A stretch of DNA of 64,000 nt from Neostapfia colusana. Lineage: Eukaryota > Streptophyta > Magnoliopsida > Poales > Poaceae. Both the position numbers and the translations under genes were made by a program. Under the pieces are notes generated by a model that ran no database searches, was not told the origin of the DNA, and saw only the letters and a list, made by a program, of their open reading frames with translations. Within the stretch, counting starts at the first letter, position 1, and each line of letters begins with the position of its first letter. Positions 29,954 to 41,700 of this stretch are shown in pieces. The DNA is taken from NCBI GenBank assembly GCA_030760725.1, contig JASWHV010000005.1, positions 29,769,241 to 29,833,240 of the forward strand, written 5' to 3'.

Positions 29954-32256
29954 CAACAGCAAGCACGAAAAGAGGCTCAAGAACATAACGGAACCATTTT
30001 GTTACTCAAGATAATTTCTTTTACAACATAATGTACACACGCAGCGGAATGTAAAACTAGCTGGACAATCTACTCACTCTCGACCCTAACTACGCGGAAG
30101 AGAAGTCGTTCAGCCCGTGAACGCTTCCTACTAGCTTCACCAAGGAAAGGCAGCGGCTAGGTTTCCGATGAGTTGAACGAACCGTGAGGTTCGTCGTCTC
30201 ACCGAACAACCCTCTTCATAGCAGTCATCCTGCTACCTGCAAAAACAACTCAGAAGCAACCGTGAGCACTAAGGCTCAGCAAGACTTAACCATCACTCCT
30301 AAACATGCAACTCTACATGCAGGGGTAGTAAGACAGTAGGAATAGGAATTTGCAAAATGCAGCTTGACTAAACTTTATCCTTATATTCAGATTCTTATAG
30401 CCTTCATTTTAGTGGTCCTCACGCCTCACAACATCGGAAGTCCACAATCAAACAAGAAACGCTTATCCCGATGTTGCTAGCCTAGGGTGGAAATGAAATT
30501 TAGTTGGCTCTATATCTACTTCAGTCAAGGTTCAAATACAGTGATTAATCCACAAACAGCAAGTTAAGAGACTTAGTTCCTCTTCTTACTAAGTCACGGC
30601 GCAGTGGGCAAGCATGCTCAATCCTCTTCCGCGAGCGACGGTGATTCGAATCAATAACAACCCGGAATACATGACACATACACCCGCCTCGAAAGACTCT
30701 CTCAAGAGCTCTTCCTTACGTTGTATGCAGAACCTTTCACATGACACCCCGACATAGAAAAACGTTTCGCGCAGAGCAGGATGGTCCTCTACGCGGACAC
30801 GTCGAAGTTGCCCGCTAAAGGATTTACACCTCCCGCCTTCTCAACGCCATTCCAACGCGAAAGATGAGTTTCTGTATCACGGTCCATCGAGTTACATCGG
30901 TTTCATGGGTCCCATACCCCACTATATATCCGGTACAGCTCAATCTTGTCCAGCAGGGCCGCATACATACGGTCCTTAACCGACACGGACAAGGCTACAA
31001 CCAACCTCCACAATTGCCTTACCATCCTGGTCCAGGCCAAATGTGGTCTCAAGCATTGTCACACCCATCACAGGTCGAGACCAACCTTGAGCGCTCCATC
31101 CTACAGGAACATCCCCGTCCCCATATCATATTCATGAGGGTTCTCTTATCATTTATCTCTCGCGAGTAACTCCATTACTCGAACTTTCTCGCGAGTAGCT
31201 TTTTACTACTCGACTTCTACCGAGCTAGATACAACATTAGCCTAGCATCTACAACGAGGCAAATCCTACACTAAACCTTCTAATGAGGGATGTAATAGGC
31301 ATGCAAGTGGGTTTCAATCATCCTAGACATAATGCACTCAAGTCTAATAAACATGATGTGAAGTAAAGCAAAATTTAAAACGGTAACGATATGCAAACCG
31401 GGGCTTGCCTTGCTCAACGGTTTTTGTTAGAAGCTAGGAGTTAGTCTTCCTCCGGAGAATCCGCCAAACTCGTCAAGAGATGGACATCCTCGCTGCAGAG
31501 TCGAGTCCTCGTCGAACGTCGACGTCACGTGCTATTAAGATGATTTATGCACATGTATTCTAAAGCAATATAGAAAATGATTCAAAACTGTTGTACAAGT
31601 TAACTCACACATAAGAGAGATAAACAACAGCAAGGTTTCTGTTGTTGGATCTAAACCTTAGAGAAGATGAAAGCTAGGGTGAAAAGAGATACTAGTAATC
31701 ACCATGTGATTAAGTCCATTATATGAACACTTAAACCTAAAAGATGGTAGCTCAAGTTCCAGAGGTCCAATGAAGCTGAGAATTTAACCATAGCCTCTAT
31801 GGAAGGTATTTAGGCAGTGTGCAAAAATTGAGCTCATGAAATGGCTTCATGTGAGCACAACAAATCCTTATGTGGTTTTCACTAATCTGCCATTAGCCCC
31901 TAGATATTAAGCTTTCCTATGCTGCAAAGTAGACTTTTTGTGAAGTACAAAATGTCCTGACTCCATAGGAATTGGTTTTACCATTTTGGAGTTTCCTACA
32001 TGGAGATATGGATTTTACAAAGAATGGGGAAAAGCTGAAATTGTCTCTGTTCATTTTCCCATTTTTCAGAGACATAAGGAATGAACACATCATTTGACCA
32101 AGCAAATGAGGTTTAATGCCTCTGAAATTTTTACTGGAGTTCAAGGAATTTTGGAAGAATGTCCTGCCCAAATTTGGGAATTTTCCAGTAAACCGAACTC
32201 CTGTAAAAATTCATACAAAGTTTTACTTAAATAAATTAATGAGACAAATCCAGGGA

Positions 32257-32261
32257 CTCTC
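32257..32261. other. Gy-A target-site duplication, left copy (CTCTC)
   Basis: Identical to 58003-58007 on the other side of Gy-A. Confidence 0.9.
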
Positions 32262-35200
32262 TGACACGACCCCAAAGGTCTTGTCGAGCCAGGATTACGC
32301 TGAGGGGTGCTGCGTTGCACAGCACCGGATAACACACGTCGAAGGTACAAAGCGGAAGCCAAATTTTATTACATAAACAAGTTTATGAACATGTTTACAT
32401 CAAAATAAGTCCAGTCTACACTCACGGGCATAGACTACGCATCAAGTCCACGTTCGGCACTTGAACGTGTCCTTGCTAGCACACACACACACTAACTCTG
32501 CGGCGTGCACGACTCCCACTCGACGGGGTTCCCCTCCTGGGGTTCTGTCTCCTCTTCGGGAGTCCCTTCCTCATAGAACCCTGCAAAAGCTTCAAACACA
32601 AGCAGTGAGCACGAAGGCTCAGCAAGTCTGACCCGTCTCACCTAAACATGGAACTTCTACATGAGTGGTGATGGGTACATGAGGCAAAAATCATTTGCAA
32701 AGGACTCGCCTAATTAGTGGAACCTTACTTTCAAGTTTTAGCAGCAGGTAGTGGAGAACCTTACGCTAAGGCACATGAGAGAGCCGCAATCAAACAAGAA
32801 ACACATTTCTCTCATGTACTTTGCCCAAAGTTGAAAAGAACTTTAGTTAGCTCTAAACTACAGCAATTCATTAGCAATCAAGTCCATCTTTCAATTAGCA
32901 TCATTTTAACATGTAACTAGCCTATTCTTTCTACGTCACGGTACAGTGAACAAGTGGTACTCACTGACCGCGAGGGACGGTGATTATAATCGATTTACAC
33001 CTGCAGGGTTACCCGAACAACCCGTCACGTACGCCCGTACTCGATGTTGCCTACAACAACCATCACGGACGCCGTACGCAACCACCTTTCGCCCGTCAGC
33101 CAAATATTGAACCGGTCCCATCGTCCCGAGCAAGAGGTCTCTGCACGCGCATCTCCGTACCCCCAGCCGATTTACACCTCAAGCTCTCAATCTACCCTCT
33201 GAACGACGGGCAATGCCTCAATACCCAGCTACCCGAGTTACATCGGTTTCCCGGTTCCCATATAGCCGGTAGGTCTTCAGTACTGTTCTAGCTTGTTCAA
33301 CAGGCCCGCACACGGCTCGGTCCTCAATCGACACAAGCGGAGCTACAGAACACATGCCCCAAAGTCCTGCTGCCCTTACTCTCCGCTTGGTCTCATTTTC
33401 TTGCCATGTGTTTCATGTGCTATCACTACCCGAGTCGAGTGCCTCTAGCCTATGCTCGCGAGTAGTTCCAACTACTCGACTTGTACCGAATCCTACTGTA
33501 TCATAGCAATGCAGTAGCTAACGGGGTTTGCAATCCTAAACCCAATCCATGGTTCTCTTGGCTATGCAGTTGGGTTTCCAAACAAGACTCTAATGCAAAG
33601 AATAAAGTAAACAAGTATGTGCTCAAAACAATAAAGATTTGTAAAAAGGTTAATGCAAACCGGAGCTTGCCTTGCTGCTCTTGGTCGTAGGCTAGCTGCT
33701 CCTCCGGAGTTACGAAGTCTAGGACTTCGGGTTCCTCCTCGACCTTAGCGACTACATGATAAAAGCAATATATGTATCAATTTAAATGCATTTGTATTGA
33801 GTTTGAAGTTGTGAAGTCTATAACCTTTGCTAGACAGACCTAATGACTGTGAAACTTTTACTGTGGCTTGGTTACAACCTAAACCGAGACTTGGTCAAGT
33901 TTTAGTTGCAGCAAAGCTCATTTGAGCCCACCACAATTAATTATGTCCTTAACCTTAAATGGAACTCTTAGGGTGTTCTAGGGATCTTCATGAAACAAAC
34001 TATTACTTTCTGAAAACTAGATTTTCAGAGGGTCCTAATGGAGTTGGTCTCACTTAATTTGGAAGTCCCTAACTAAAGATATGAGCTAAACAATTTCAGA
34101 GAAAATTTCTGAAAATGTTTCTAAACATTTTCTATTTTTTCTGGAACAGTTTCACTAATCACACCATTAGGTGGATCAAATGAGCTCCAATGGGTATGAA
34201 ATTTTTATGGTAGTTCAGGGATACTTTGGTGAATATCCCAGCAAAATTTCAGGATTTTCCTCCACAGGATTCTCCAGTTAAAATTCCAAACATTTAAACT
34301 TTGAGGATTTAATTCTGGAGAATTAAGGAATTTCATGAAGTGAAACTTGATTTGCTGGAAAGTACTCAGAGAGCTGAATCCAGCAAAATTTGGTTCACTC
34401 AATTTGGAGCTTCCTAGCCAAAGTTATGAGGATTTGAAGTTTGAAGGATATCTGAAAATCGGGGAAAAGTTTAAACTCGCGCGTGGGCCCAGGGGACACG
34501 CGTCGCACGCCGAGGCGACAGCACACCGCGGCCCACAAGGATTTTGCACGCCAGCACACCCGATCCCGGCCGCAGCCCGATCCCGATTTAAAATATCGGC
34601 CGCTGACAGCTGGGGTCCACCCCTTTCTTCATCCTCGCGACGCCCGCGCTCCACCGCCGAGGGACCTCGCCGGAGAGCTCGCCGCCGGCTTCTGTACAGC
34701 TCCAAACTTCACGATTCTGGCCGCCCCTGCCTACTTTCACTCGGGGAACAGGATTCCGGGGTCAGCTGCTCATGACAACGGCCGGTGCATGGTCGGCGAC
34801 GAGCCGCCACCTCGGGAAGACTTTGGCCATGTCGGCTGACTACCCTAGCACCTCAACTACTCGAGGAACCGGTCGGGAAGCATCAGTGCACCTCAGGGAA
34901 GGTCGACATGAGCTCGAGGCAGCTCGGGAAAGGTCCGAAGTAGGTCCTCACCGTGCGCTCGATGCCTCCCGTTTACTCCGCCATTGGTAAACCTCGAATT
35001 ACACCGGGTACAGAGGTTCTCCGGCCAAGAGTTGTGAAGGAAACTTGTGCGTTACCGTGTCTAGTTTGTGTGAGAGCGGCTTGAGGCCCTCTAATCCTTT
35101 CTAGAGCATGAATTAAACAGAATCGCACCCGAAGGTCATTCTGCACACAGAAAGGGGAAAATGGAAATTCGCCGCCGGTGAGCAACCACTCGAGCTGTGG

Positions 35201-36300
35201 CTCGGGGGTGAGCAGCACCGGTCACCGGCGCGTCCAAGGGTGCCTTGGCTCGGGCGTGACAACGCCCTGGTTGGGCTGTCCACGAGAGCCCGAGGTGCGG
35301 CGATTCCAAGTCCCGAATTTGATCTTTCGGCACAGCCGATATCAATCGGTTTCAACTGAATTCTAGCAGCGGGGAGTACGGAGGAGGTCTCTAGTACCTT
35401 GCTGGGGCTCTGGAGTGGACGGAGGGAGCTGTGATCGGCGTTCTCCGATCGATTCCGAGCTGCGGAAAACTTCGGCCGGCGCTGAGTTCTTGCGGGGAAG
35501 AACGGTGATGCCTCGGCCGAGGAGGGGGGCAGGCGCCTTAAGAAGGCTCTGCACCGCCTCACGCCCGCGCGTGGGCAAGCAGCTGCTGGCGCGGCGGCTG
35601 CCCTCGGTGGCGATCGCAGCGGCGGCTCGGCGACCCGAGTGAGAAAAGTTTCAGTCGGTTTGATCTGAGCAGTGGCTGACATGTGGGTCCCACTTCCAGT
35701 TTTAACCTCTGAAATTTACTCCTAATCACTGTTGTAAACAGTGAGCCCCATAATACCCCTGGTAATTCAAATTATTCACCCATGAACCATTAGAATTGAT
35801 CAAAGTTCAAATTGGGTTTGGTTTGAGTGAATTTCAGCACAAGTGCAGCTTTGAATTCAAATGAAGATTGAATTTGTCCCACTTAGCTCATGTCAAGATC
35901 AACTCCAAATGAAGTGAAAATTGGTGTGTGGGTTCACAAAAATGTGCTGAGTAAGAATATGCCTCCCACTTTTAAATTCATGGGATAAAAACAGTTTGAA
36001 TTTGAATATGGTTTCAAACTGCCCTCTTTCTAACTATACCCAAAATGACCTCAAAAAGGTTTGGAATTTGGGTGAAGCTTGGCATGGACATCCTTAGCAA
36101 AGTGTAGGAGTTTTCATATGTCCAGCCCACCTATATCACATGTGTGAAATACCACTTTGGCAATGTGTGAGTTTGTTCTCTAATGAGCATGTTGATAATT
36201 GTTACTTGCTCTTCATTTGTGTTCATCATCCTTCCTCAAATGATGTGTGTGGTGTGGTGATGAACACTGCAAATGTGTGTCAAAAACTGAGGCCCTTACA
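32262..36300 (-). mobile_element. Gy-A 3' LTR (4,039 bp)
   Basis: It matches 53963-58002 along its whole length; in the first 1.04 kb I counted about 26 differences by hand. AT-rich flanks surround a GC-rich block (34480-35690). ORFs in that block occur in both LTRs only because the LTRs are copies and are not called as genes. Confidence 0.95.
32306..32326 (-). other. Gy-A LTR-terminal hairpin, 3' LTR copy
   Basis: Arms GGTGCTG and CAGCACC with a 7-base loop, about 45 nt from the LTR edge. Confidence 0.65.
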
Positions 36301-36313
36301 TTCCTCCCGCCTT
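36301..36313 (-). other. Gy-A polypurine tract
   Basis: The minus strand reads AAGGCGGGAGGAA immediately before the 3' LTR. Purine-rich with one C. Confidence 0.7.
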
Positions 36314-36318
36314 AAAAG

Positions 36319-36335
36319 AATCTCGTCCCGAGATT
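36319..36335 (-). other. Hairpin next to Gy-A polypurine tract
   Basis: Arms AATCTCG and CGAGATT with a 3-base loop. The same arms occur at 41125-41142 (Gy-B) and 59841-59857 (Gy-C). Confidence 0.65.
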
Positions 36336-36369
36336 ATAAGATGAAAATGAGAGAGAGGACGGTGGAAAA

Positions 36370-37671
36370 TTACCGGATATGCGACGTGAAAAAGTCGGGG
36401 TAGCTAGCTCGAAGAAATTCTTCGCTCTCCCATGTCGCTTCGTTTATGGAGTGATTACTCCATAGAACCTTGTAGAACCACAACGTACGGTTGCGTGTGG
36501 TTCGGGCCTTTTCATCAATAATCTGCACCGGTTCCTCCCAATAGGTGAGATCCGGTTGCAGTTCTTCAATGTCTTCCAGCTGAACGGTAGTTGATAGCTT
36601 GAGACACTTCCTCAGCTGGGAAATATGAAAGACATCGTGCACACCGGAAAGTGCTTTTGGTAATTTCAGCCGGTATGCCACTGATCCACATCTTTCGGTA
36701 GTCTGGAATGGACCGATGAATCGGGGTGCCAGCTTTCCTCTCACCCCAAATCTGTTTACACCCTTCATTGGAGACACCCGTAGGTATACGTGATCTCCAA
36801 CTTCAAATTGTAATGGGCGCCTTCTCTGGTCCGCATACTGTTTCTGACGGGATTGAGCGGCTTTTAGGTTCGCTTGAATTAGTCGAACCTTTTCTTCCGC
36901 GTTGTTGACAAGGTCAATCCCGAAGGTAACCCTTTCGCCAGACTCACACCAATTCAATGGTGTGCGGCATTTCCTACCGTGTAGCGCCTCGTAGGGCGCC
37001 ATCTTTATACTGGCTTGGTACCAATTGTTGTACGAGAACTCGGCCAACGGCAAGTGATCATCCCAATTCTTGCCGTGGTTGATAGCGCAAGCTCGTAGCA
37101 TGTCTTCCAAGATCTGATTTACCCGTTCCGTTTGCCCATCCGTCTGCGGGTGGTAGGCTGAACTACGGATCAGCTCCGTCCCCAAGGCAGCGTGCAGCTG
37201 CTCCCAAAAACGGGACACAAATAAAGTGCCCCGATCCGATATGATGGTACGGGGTACGCCGTACAAGCATAGGATCCGTGAGATGTATAGTTCAGCGTAC
37301 TTCTTGGCGTTGTAATTTGTGTTGACCGGGATGAAATGGGCAGCTTTGGTGAGCCGATCGACGATCACCCACACAGAATCATGTTTCTGCAAGGTGGTGG
37401 GTAGACCGACGATGAAATCCATGCTCACGTCCTCCCACTTCCAGGCAGGAATGCCCAGTGGTTGCAGCAGTCCCGGTTTCCGCATATGGTCTGCCTTCAC
37501 CCTTCGACATGTATCACACTCGGACACGTATTTTGCAGTCTCTCGCTTCATCCGTGTCCACCAAAACTTGCTTCTGAGTTCTTGATACATCTTGTTGCTG
37601 CCGGGGTGAATAGAAAATTTTGATAAGTGAGCCTCATCAAAAATTTTCTTCCGTAACTCCGGGTTTCGGGG
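36370..37671 (-). pseudogene. Gy-A integrase (pol C-terminal part), cut off by Gy-B
   Basis: About 434 residues without a stop. The H2C2 zinc-binding part reads H..(S)IHP..CDTCRR (HLSKFSIHPGSNKMY, then SECDTCRRVKADH). The DDE core has D in SMDFIVGLP, D in IISDRGTLF, and E in QTDGQTERVNQ. The C-terminal part has HVYLRVSPMKG, KLAPRFIGPF, HDVFHVSQLRKC-like HDVFHISQLRKC, and a chromodomain-like end VLWSNHSINEATWESEEFL. It would insert cDNA into the genome. The catalytic residues look intact, but the reading begins at the Gy-B insertion, so it is severed from the rest of pol (which continues at 48002). It ends about 35 nt before the hairpin near the polypurine tract. Confidence 0.9.
37667..37671. 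other. Gy-B target-site duplication, left copy (CGGGG)
   Basis: Matches CAGGG at 48002-48006 in four of five positions. Confidence 0.7.
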
Positions 37672-37709
37672 TGTCACAGCCGGTTTTTCCGAAGAACAAC
37701 CAAGTGAAT

Positions 37710-37748
37710 ATCACATGTATGCCAGGATCATTTTCTCATACATGTGAT
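37710..37748 (-). other. Gy-B LTR-terminal palindrome, 3' LTR copy
   Basis: Perfect 12-bp arms ATCACATGTATG and CATACATGTGAT with a 15-base loop, about 38 bp from the LTR edge. Confidence 0.65.
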
Positions 37749-40687
37749 GACAAATAGTGAAGCATCATTTATTACAAGCCAGGTGTCGAATATAAGTAAG
37801 TCTTACATAGTAAATGTCTCGATGGACAATAATAAGTTCATCACAAGTAAATAAACTAGCAGCGGAATATTATTCTGTAGGGCTCCATCACAGGCGTTGC
37901 CCGGGGGTCTCCATGAACCTAGAAACCTTCTTCGAGTCCAAAGTCTTGGTCATTATACACCACCTCATTGTCTTGACCTGAGCAGCAATATAAACCAACA
38001 AATATGCAAGGTTGAGTACCAATGGTACTCAGCAAGTGTGGGAAAGTTATGTCATGCATGGCTAGAACAAGGAGAGGTTGAACTCATGGTTAAAGCACTA
38101 CGCAATTAATACCTATCACCTTAGCTTATTAAGCACCTACCTTACTACACAGGTGAAATGGTCTCACTCTCCCATCCCATCATCATAATCCAATACCCAT
38201 AACATCATTTCCAATGTTAAGCTCCCCGCTTAACTTCCAAAACCATCAATCCTCTAATCATGAATAAGTCCAAGCCACTCTTGACCGTGAGCACGGCTGT
38301 CATGACAGTTTTGACTCTGCAGAGTTTGTACCACTGTACCCACATGTAGTGATTTCATCCCCCGTTGCCGGGTGGACTAAAAGAACCTCCATTATGCCAG
38401 TGGCTACGAACCACATTCACACTTCCCAGGTGTGTAGCCAGGAGATCACTACGAAGCCTTTACAAAGGGATTCCCGATGAGCGTGGGCCCACTGAGGTTT
38501 CACCCCTAACAGCATACAAGAGGCTCCAACCCCGCTGCAGTGGCCCCCTCTTGAGCCTTGCGGTTCATATGGTAGTCCAGCTGACACCTACTCCCCGCAC
38601 CATCCAACACACCCATACTACGCCGGAAATACACCTAATTAATTGGCCAAGCTGCCCCATCTCAGCATGTGGTTGGCACTGTAAAGCCAGGTTACATGCT
38701 CCATGAACCGGTCCTTAGGATCCAGGCAAGTACTAAAGACAAACCCGAGTCTCGTGCACCCAGCACACAACCAAAACATCTAACTTGCCTTGATCCCTAC
38801 CTCTACATAACTCACAATATTTCATTCAAGAGTATGGTAATATAAACTGATGATCTCATATCCCAAATATCCCATTCTAAGCATGGCTAAGCATATGCAT
38901 GTAAATAAATGACATAATAAATAAATCCCAACCCAAGCTACAAGGAAACAAGGTAATGCAATTCTAGGGAAACATCCTAACATGGGTTTCATATTTTCAA
39001 TTGACAATGCAAATAATTCTAGCTACACATCCTAGCATAGGATCAAAGTGGTCAAGGACACTTGCCTCCTTCTTGCTGCTCTTGAAATGGGTAGTCCTGA
39101 TCTTGGAAAGGAATAACTTGCTCTTGAGCAGGTTCTACATCATACCATCACACATAGCAAAAGAAAAACAACAATCATAAGACATAGTTAACACTTCTAC
39201 TCCATACAAACCACACATTCACATTTATGAAAGTTCTTTACCATTATATGTGTTGTGGATACTCTATGTGTGTTGATTTGTGGCTTGCATACACTTTTAT
39301 TCATGTGTATATGATTCCTACTTTGGTGTTCACACTTATACTTACCTACTATATATATATATATATGTGTTTCAAACTTTAAATAAATTCCTTATATTCA
39401 ACTACTACACCTTTTCACTACCAAGTATGTATGAAAAGTATTTTTCTTCTCCATATGTGCCTTCAGAATTTCTACCAACCCTAAACTGAATTCTTTGGAT
39501 TTTAGAAACTCCATTTATCATTTAATAGTTGCTATATTTTCAGATTTATTTTTCTATCCATAAATGTGTACTTTATTATGAAATTAGTAATACACATCAT
39601 CTAAACAGAATAGGTTCTGGTCCTAAATAATTTAATAACACATTTTGACCTTTGCCTCTGATGTAAACCATCTCATAATTATTTTCCCTATTTTCTAAAA
39701 CTATTTATTACTTAAAATGTGTCCCTAATTGTGAATAATAAATTAAACAAACTCAATTCAGTCCAAAATATGTTTTTATCTCACTCCTAAATTTCCTAAA
39801 CACTGAGAAAATCTTTAACTAAATTTTGACAACTATGTTTGTCCCACTTTTTAATTTTTAAACACTAGTTACATATTCAATTTTCTAAATTAAATACTAA
39901 ACAGGGCTAAAATAATGAACTCACCCCATTACAGGGTCTATAATATTATTTTCATAATTTCCAGGGGTCTAGCTACACTTATCAGAGGTGTTTTTCCTAA
40001 TTTTTAGTAAGTCCAGGGGCTAAAACTGATTTTTAAATGAATTTACATGATTTTCTGGAGTTCCAGGGGCTAGATCTGAAGTTTCCGGGGCTAGCTCTTA
40101 TTTCCTGAGAAACCCAGGGGGTAGCACGTAAGAATTCCAGTCTTTATAACGCGGGGCTGACGTGGACCGTCCGATTTTAAACCGACGGCTGAGATTATAA
40201 CGCCGAACCGGTACGCGGGGTTTTAAAGTCTACCGTGCGATTTAAAATAAACGGCGCACAAGCGGCCACGTCGCTCTGATCAAGCGCGGGCGGCGCTGCC
40301 GGCGGCGCACGGCGGCGGGAAGCGGCGATCTCGCCGGAAACTTTCGGATCCTCGAGAATTCTGCCTAGAACTGTGATCTTATGGCATAGATCGGTAGAGG
40401 CGAGGTCGGGGATCTCACCTCAGGGGTTTTCTTGAGCTCGGAGGTCCTGGAAGGTGATCGGCGGCGAGGTCCGAGGCAAAACCACGGCGAAGCTCGTCGG
40501 CGCTGTGTTTACACTGCAAGTCTCCGAGTTTTATGCACCTGCAAGGTTCCCCGGAGGCGGTGGATCAAGACCAGCGAGTTAGATCGGAGTTTCCGAGCTT
40601 AGATCGGCCGGAATTCACCGGAGAAGTCTCGGTTCTCACCGGAGTAAAAATCGGCGATCGCGTGGGAAAAACAGAACGGGGCCAGGG

Positions 40688-40695
40688 TTTTTATA
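40688..40695 (-). promoter_or_regulatory. TATA box (TATAAAAA) of Gy-B 3' LTR
   Basis: On the minus strand TATAAAAA lies about 410 bp inside the LTR start, with a GC-rich stretch after it. This gives a short U3 and a long transcribed R-U5 of nearly 3 kb. Confidence 0.6.
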
Positions 40696-41104
40696 GACGG
40701 GGGAGGGCGGCGAGGTGGTTTAGATCATGTCCGTTTCCTCCTCGAGCGAAATTCGGCTGTGATCCGCAGCAGTTCCGATCGGTTTGGATTCGGTGAGAGA
40801 GAGTCCGGCGCGGCGCGAGGTGGAAGACGAAGCCCGGGTGGGTCCCTCCTGTCAGCGTGAGAAAACGCGGGCACGCGGCTGCGGGCTGGCGCGGGGTAAG
40901 TTAGGCCGGCTGGGGGGGTTTCGGCCCACGGGCCGGTTTTTTTCTGTTTTCTCTTTTTCTTTTTCCATTTCTTTTCTGATTTGAGTTTAATTTGAATTCC
41001 AGTTTGAATTTGAATTTTTGCAAAACATGCAACACGTCCAAAAATTTTTAAATTCCCCTCTTAACATGATGTAGTGTTTTGAATCAAAATTTTGGGGTGT
41101 TACA

Positions 41105-41118
41105 GCTCTACCCCCCTT
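41105..41118 (-). other. Gy-B polypurine tract
   Basis: The minus strand reads AAGGGGGGTAGAGC next to the 3' LTR. Confidence 0.7.
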
Positions 41119-41124
41119 AAAAGA

Positions 41125-41142
41125 AATCTCGTCCTCGAGATT
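41125..41142 (-). other. Hairpin next to Gy-B polypurine tract
   Basis: Arms AATCTCG and CGAGATT with a 4-base loop; the arms equal those in Gy-A and Gy-C, the loop differs. Confidence 0.65.
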
Positions 41143-41149
41143 GGTGTTT

Positions 41150-41700
41150 CTAAGAAAACAATTCCGGAAATTGTGCCTTGAGCTCATCTTCCCGTTCCCA
41201 GGTGGCTTCCTCTTCTGAGTGATGCTTCCACTGCACCTTGCACATCCGGATTCTTTTATTTCTGGTGAGGCGTTCCATCGTCTCCAAAATCTTGTATGGT
41301 TGCTCGGCATAAGACAAATCCTCAGCTACATTCACTTCACTCATGGGTAACACCTCTTCAGGCGTCCTCAGACATTTCTTGAGTTGTGACACATGGAATA
41401 CATCGTGCACGTCCGATAGATGAACCGGTAACTCTAGTTGATACGCCACTTCGCCTTTCCTTTCCAAAACTTGAAAGGGTCCCATGTATAGAGGTGACAA
41501 CTTCCCTTTCACCTTGAACTGACGAAGTCCTCTGATAGGGGACACCTTGAGATAAACATAATCTCCCACGTTGAAAACGAGCTCTCTTCTTCGTACATCG
41601 GCATAGCTCTTTTGGCATGTTTGTGCTAGCCTCAAGTTGTTGCGAATCTCCCTCACCTTTGCCTCGGCTTCTTGTAGCACTTCTGGACCAAACACTTTAC
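41150..41700 (-). pseudogene. Gy-B integrase C-terminal tail
   Basis: About 180 residues: EVLQEAEAKVREIRNNLRLAQ, SYADVRRRELVFNVGDYVYLKVSP, KLSPLYMGPFQVLERKG, HDVFHVSQLKKC, and a chromodomain-like end VQWKHHSEEEATWERE. This is the DNA-binding and tethering tail of a Ty3/gypsy integrase. The zinc finger and DDE core are absent. Upstream it overlaps, in another frame, the end of the protease reading, so this is a deletion junction near 41700. Compared with the Gy-A tail it is clearly a different family. Confidence 0.85.

Larger units (their letters stand above)
29900..32261 (-). mobile_element. Gy-C 3' LTR, outer part (interrupted by Gy-A)
   Basis: It appears to start TGTGAGGAGCCCGGCC, with the terminal hairpin at 29933-29953. 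Landmarks of the family follow in the same order as in the Gy-A LTR: 'gagcactaaggctcagcaagac' near 30267, 'cgagcgacggtgattcgaatc' near 30635, 'ctcgcgagtag' near 31188, 'ggggcttgccttgctcaac' near 31398. It breaks off at CTCTC, the target duplication of Gy-A, and resumes at 58003. No gene is seen in this stretch. Confidence 0.7.
37672..41104 (-). mobile_element. Gy-B 3' LTR (3,433 bp)
   Basis: About 11 differences from the other LTR in the first 1.03 kb by hand count. A run of TA repeats near 39351-39367 differs in length between the two LTRs. A TATA box lies at 40688-40695. No genes are supported inside. Confidence 0.95.

Noticed and set aside
34424..35682. Several ORFs of 70-190 codons in the GC-rich block of the Gy-A LTR, repeated at 56125-57384
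   Set aside because: They occur twice only because the two LTRs are copies. They overlap on both strands, show no domain, and differ by stops and starts between copies.
36726..36908. Plus-strand ORF in the Gy-A integrase region
   Set aside because: It is the complementary shadow of the integrase reading frame.
38365..38706. ORF of 113 codons repeated at 45262-45603
   Set aside because: It lies in the Gy-B LTRs and is copied with them. There is no domain, and codon content follows LTR composition.
39351..39367. TA microsatellite as a regulatory element
   Set aside because: It is a short simple repeat whose length differs between the two LTRs of Gy-B; no further signal.
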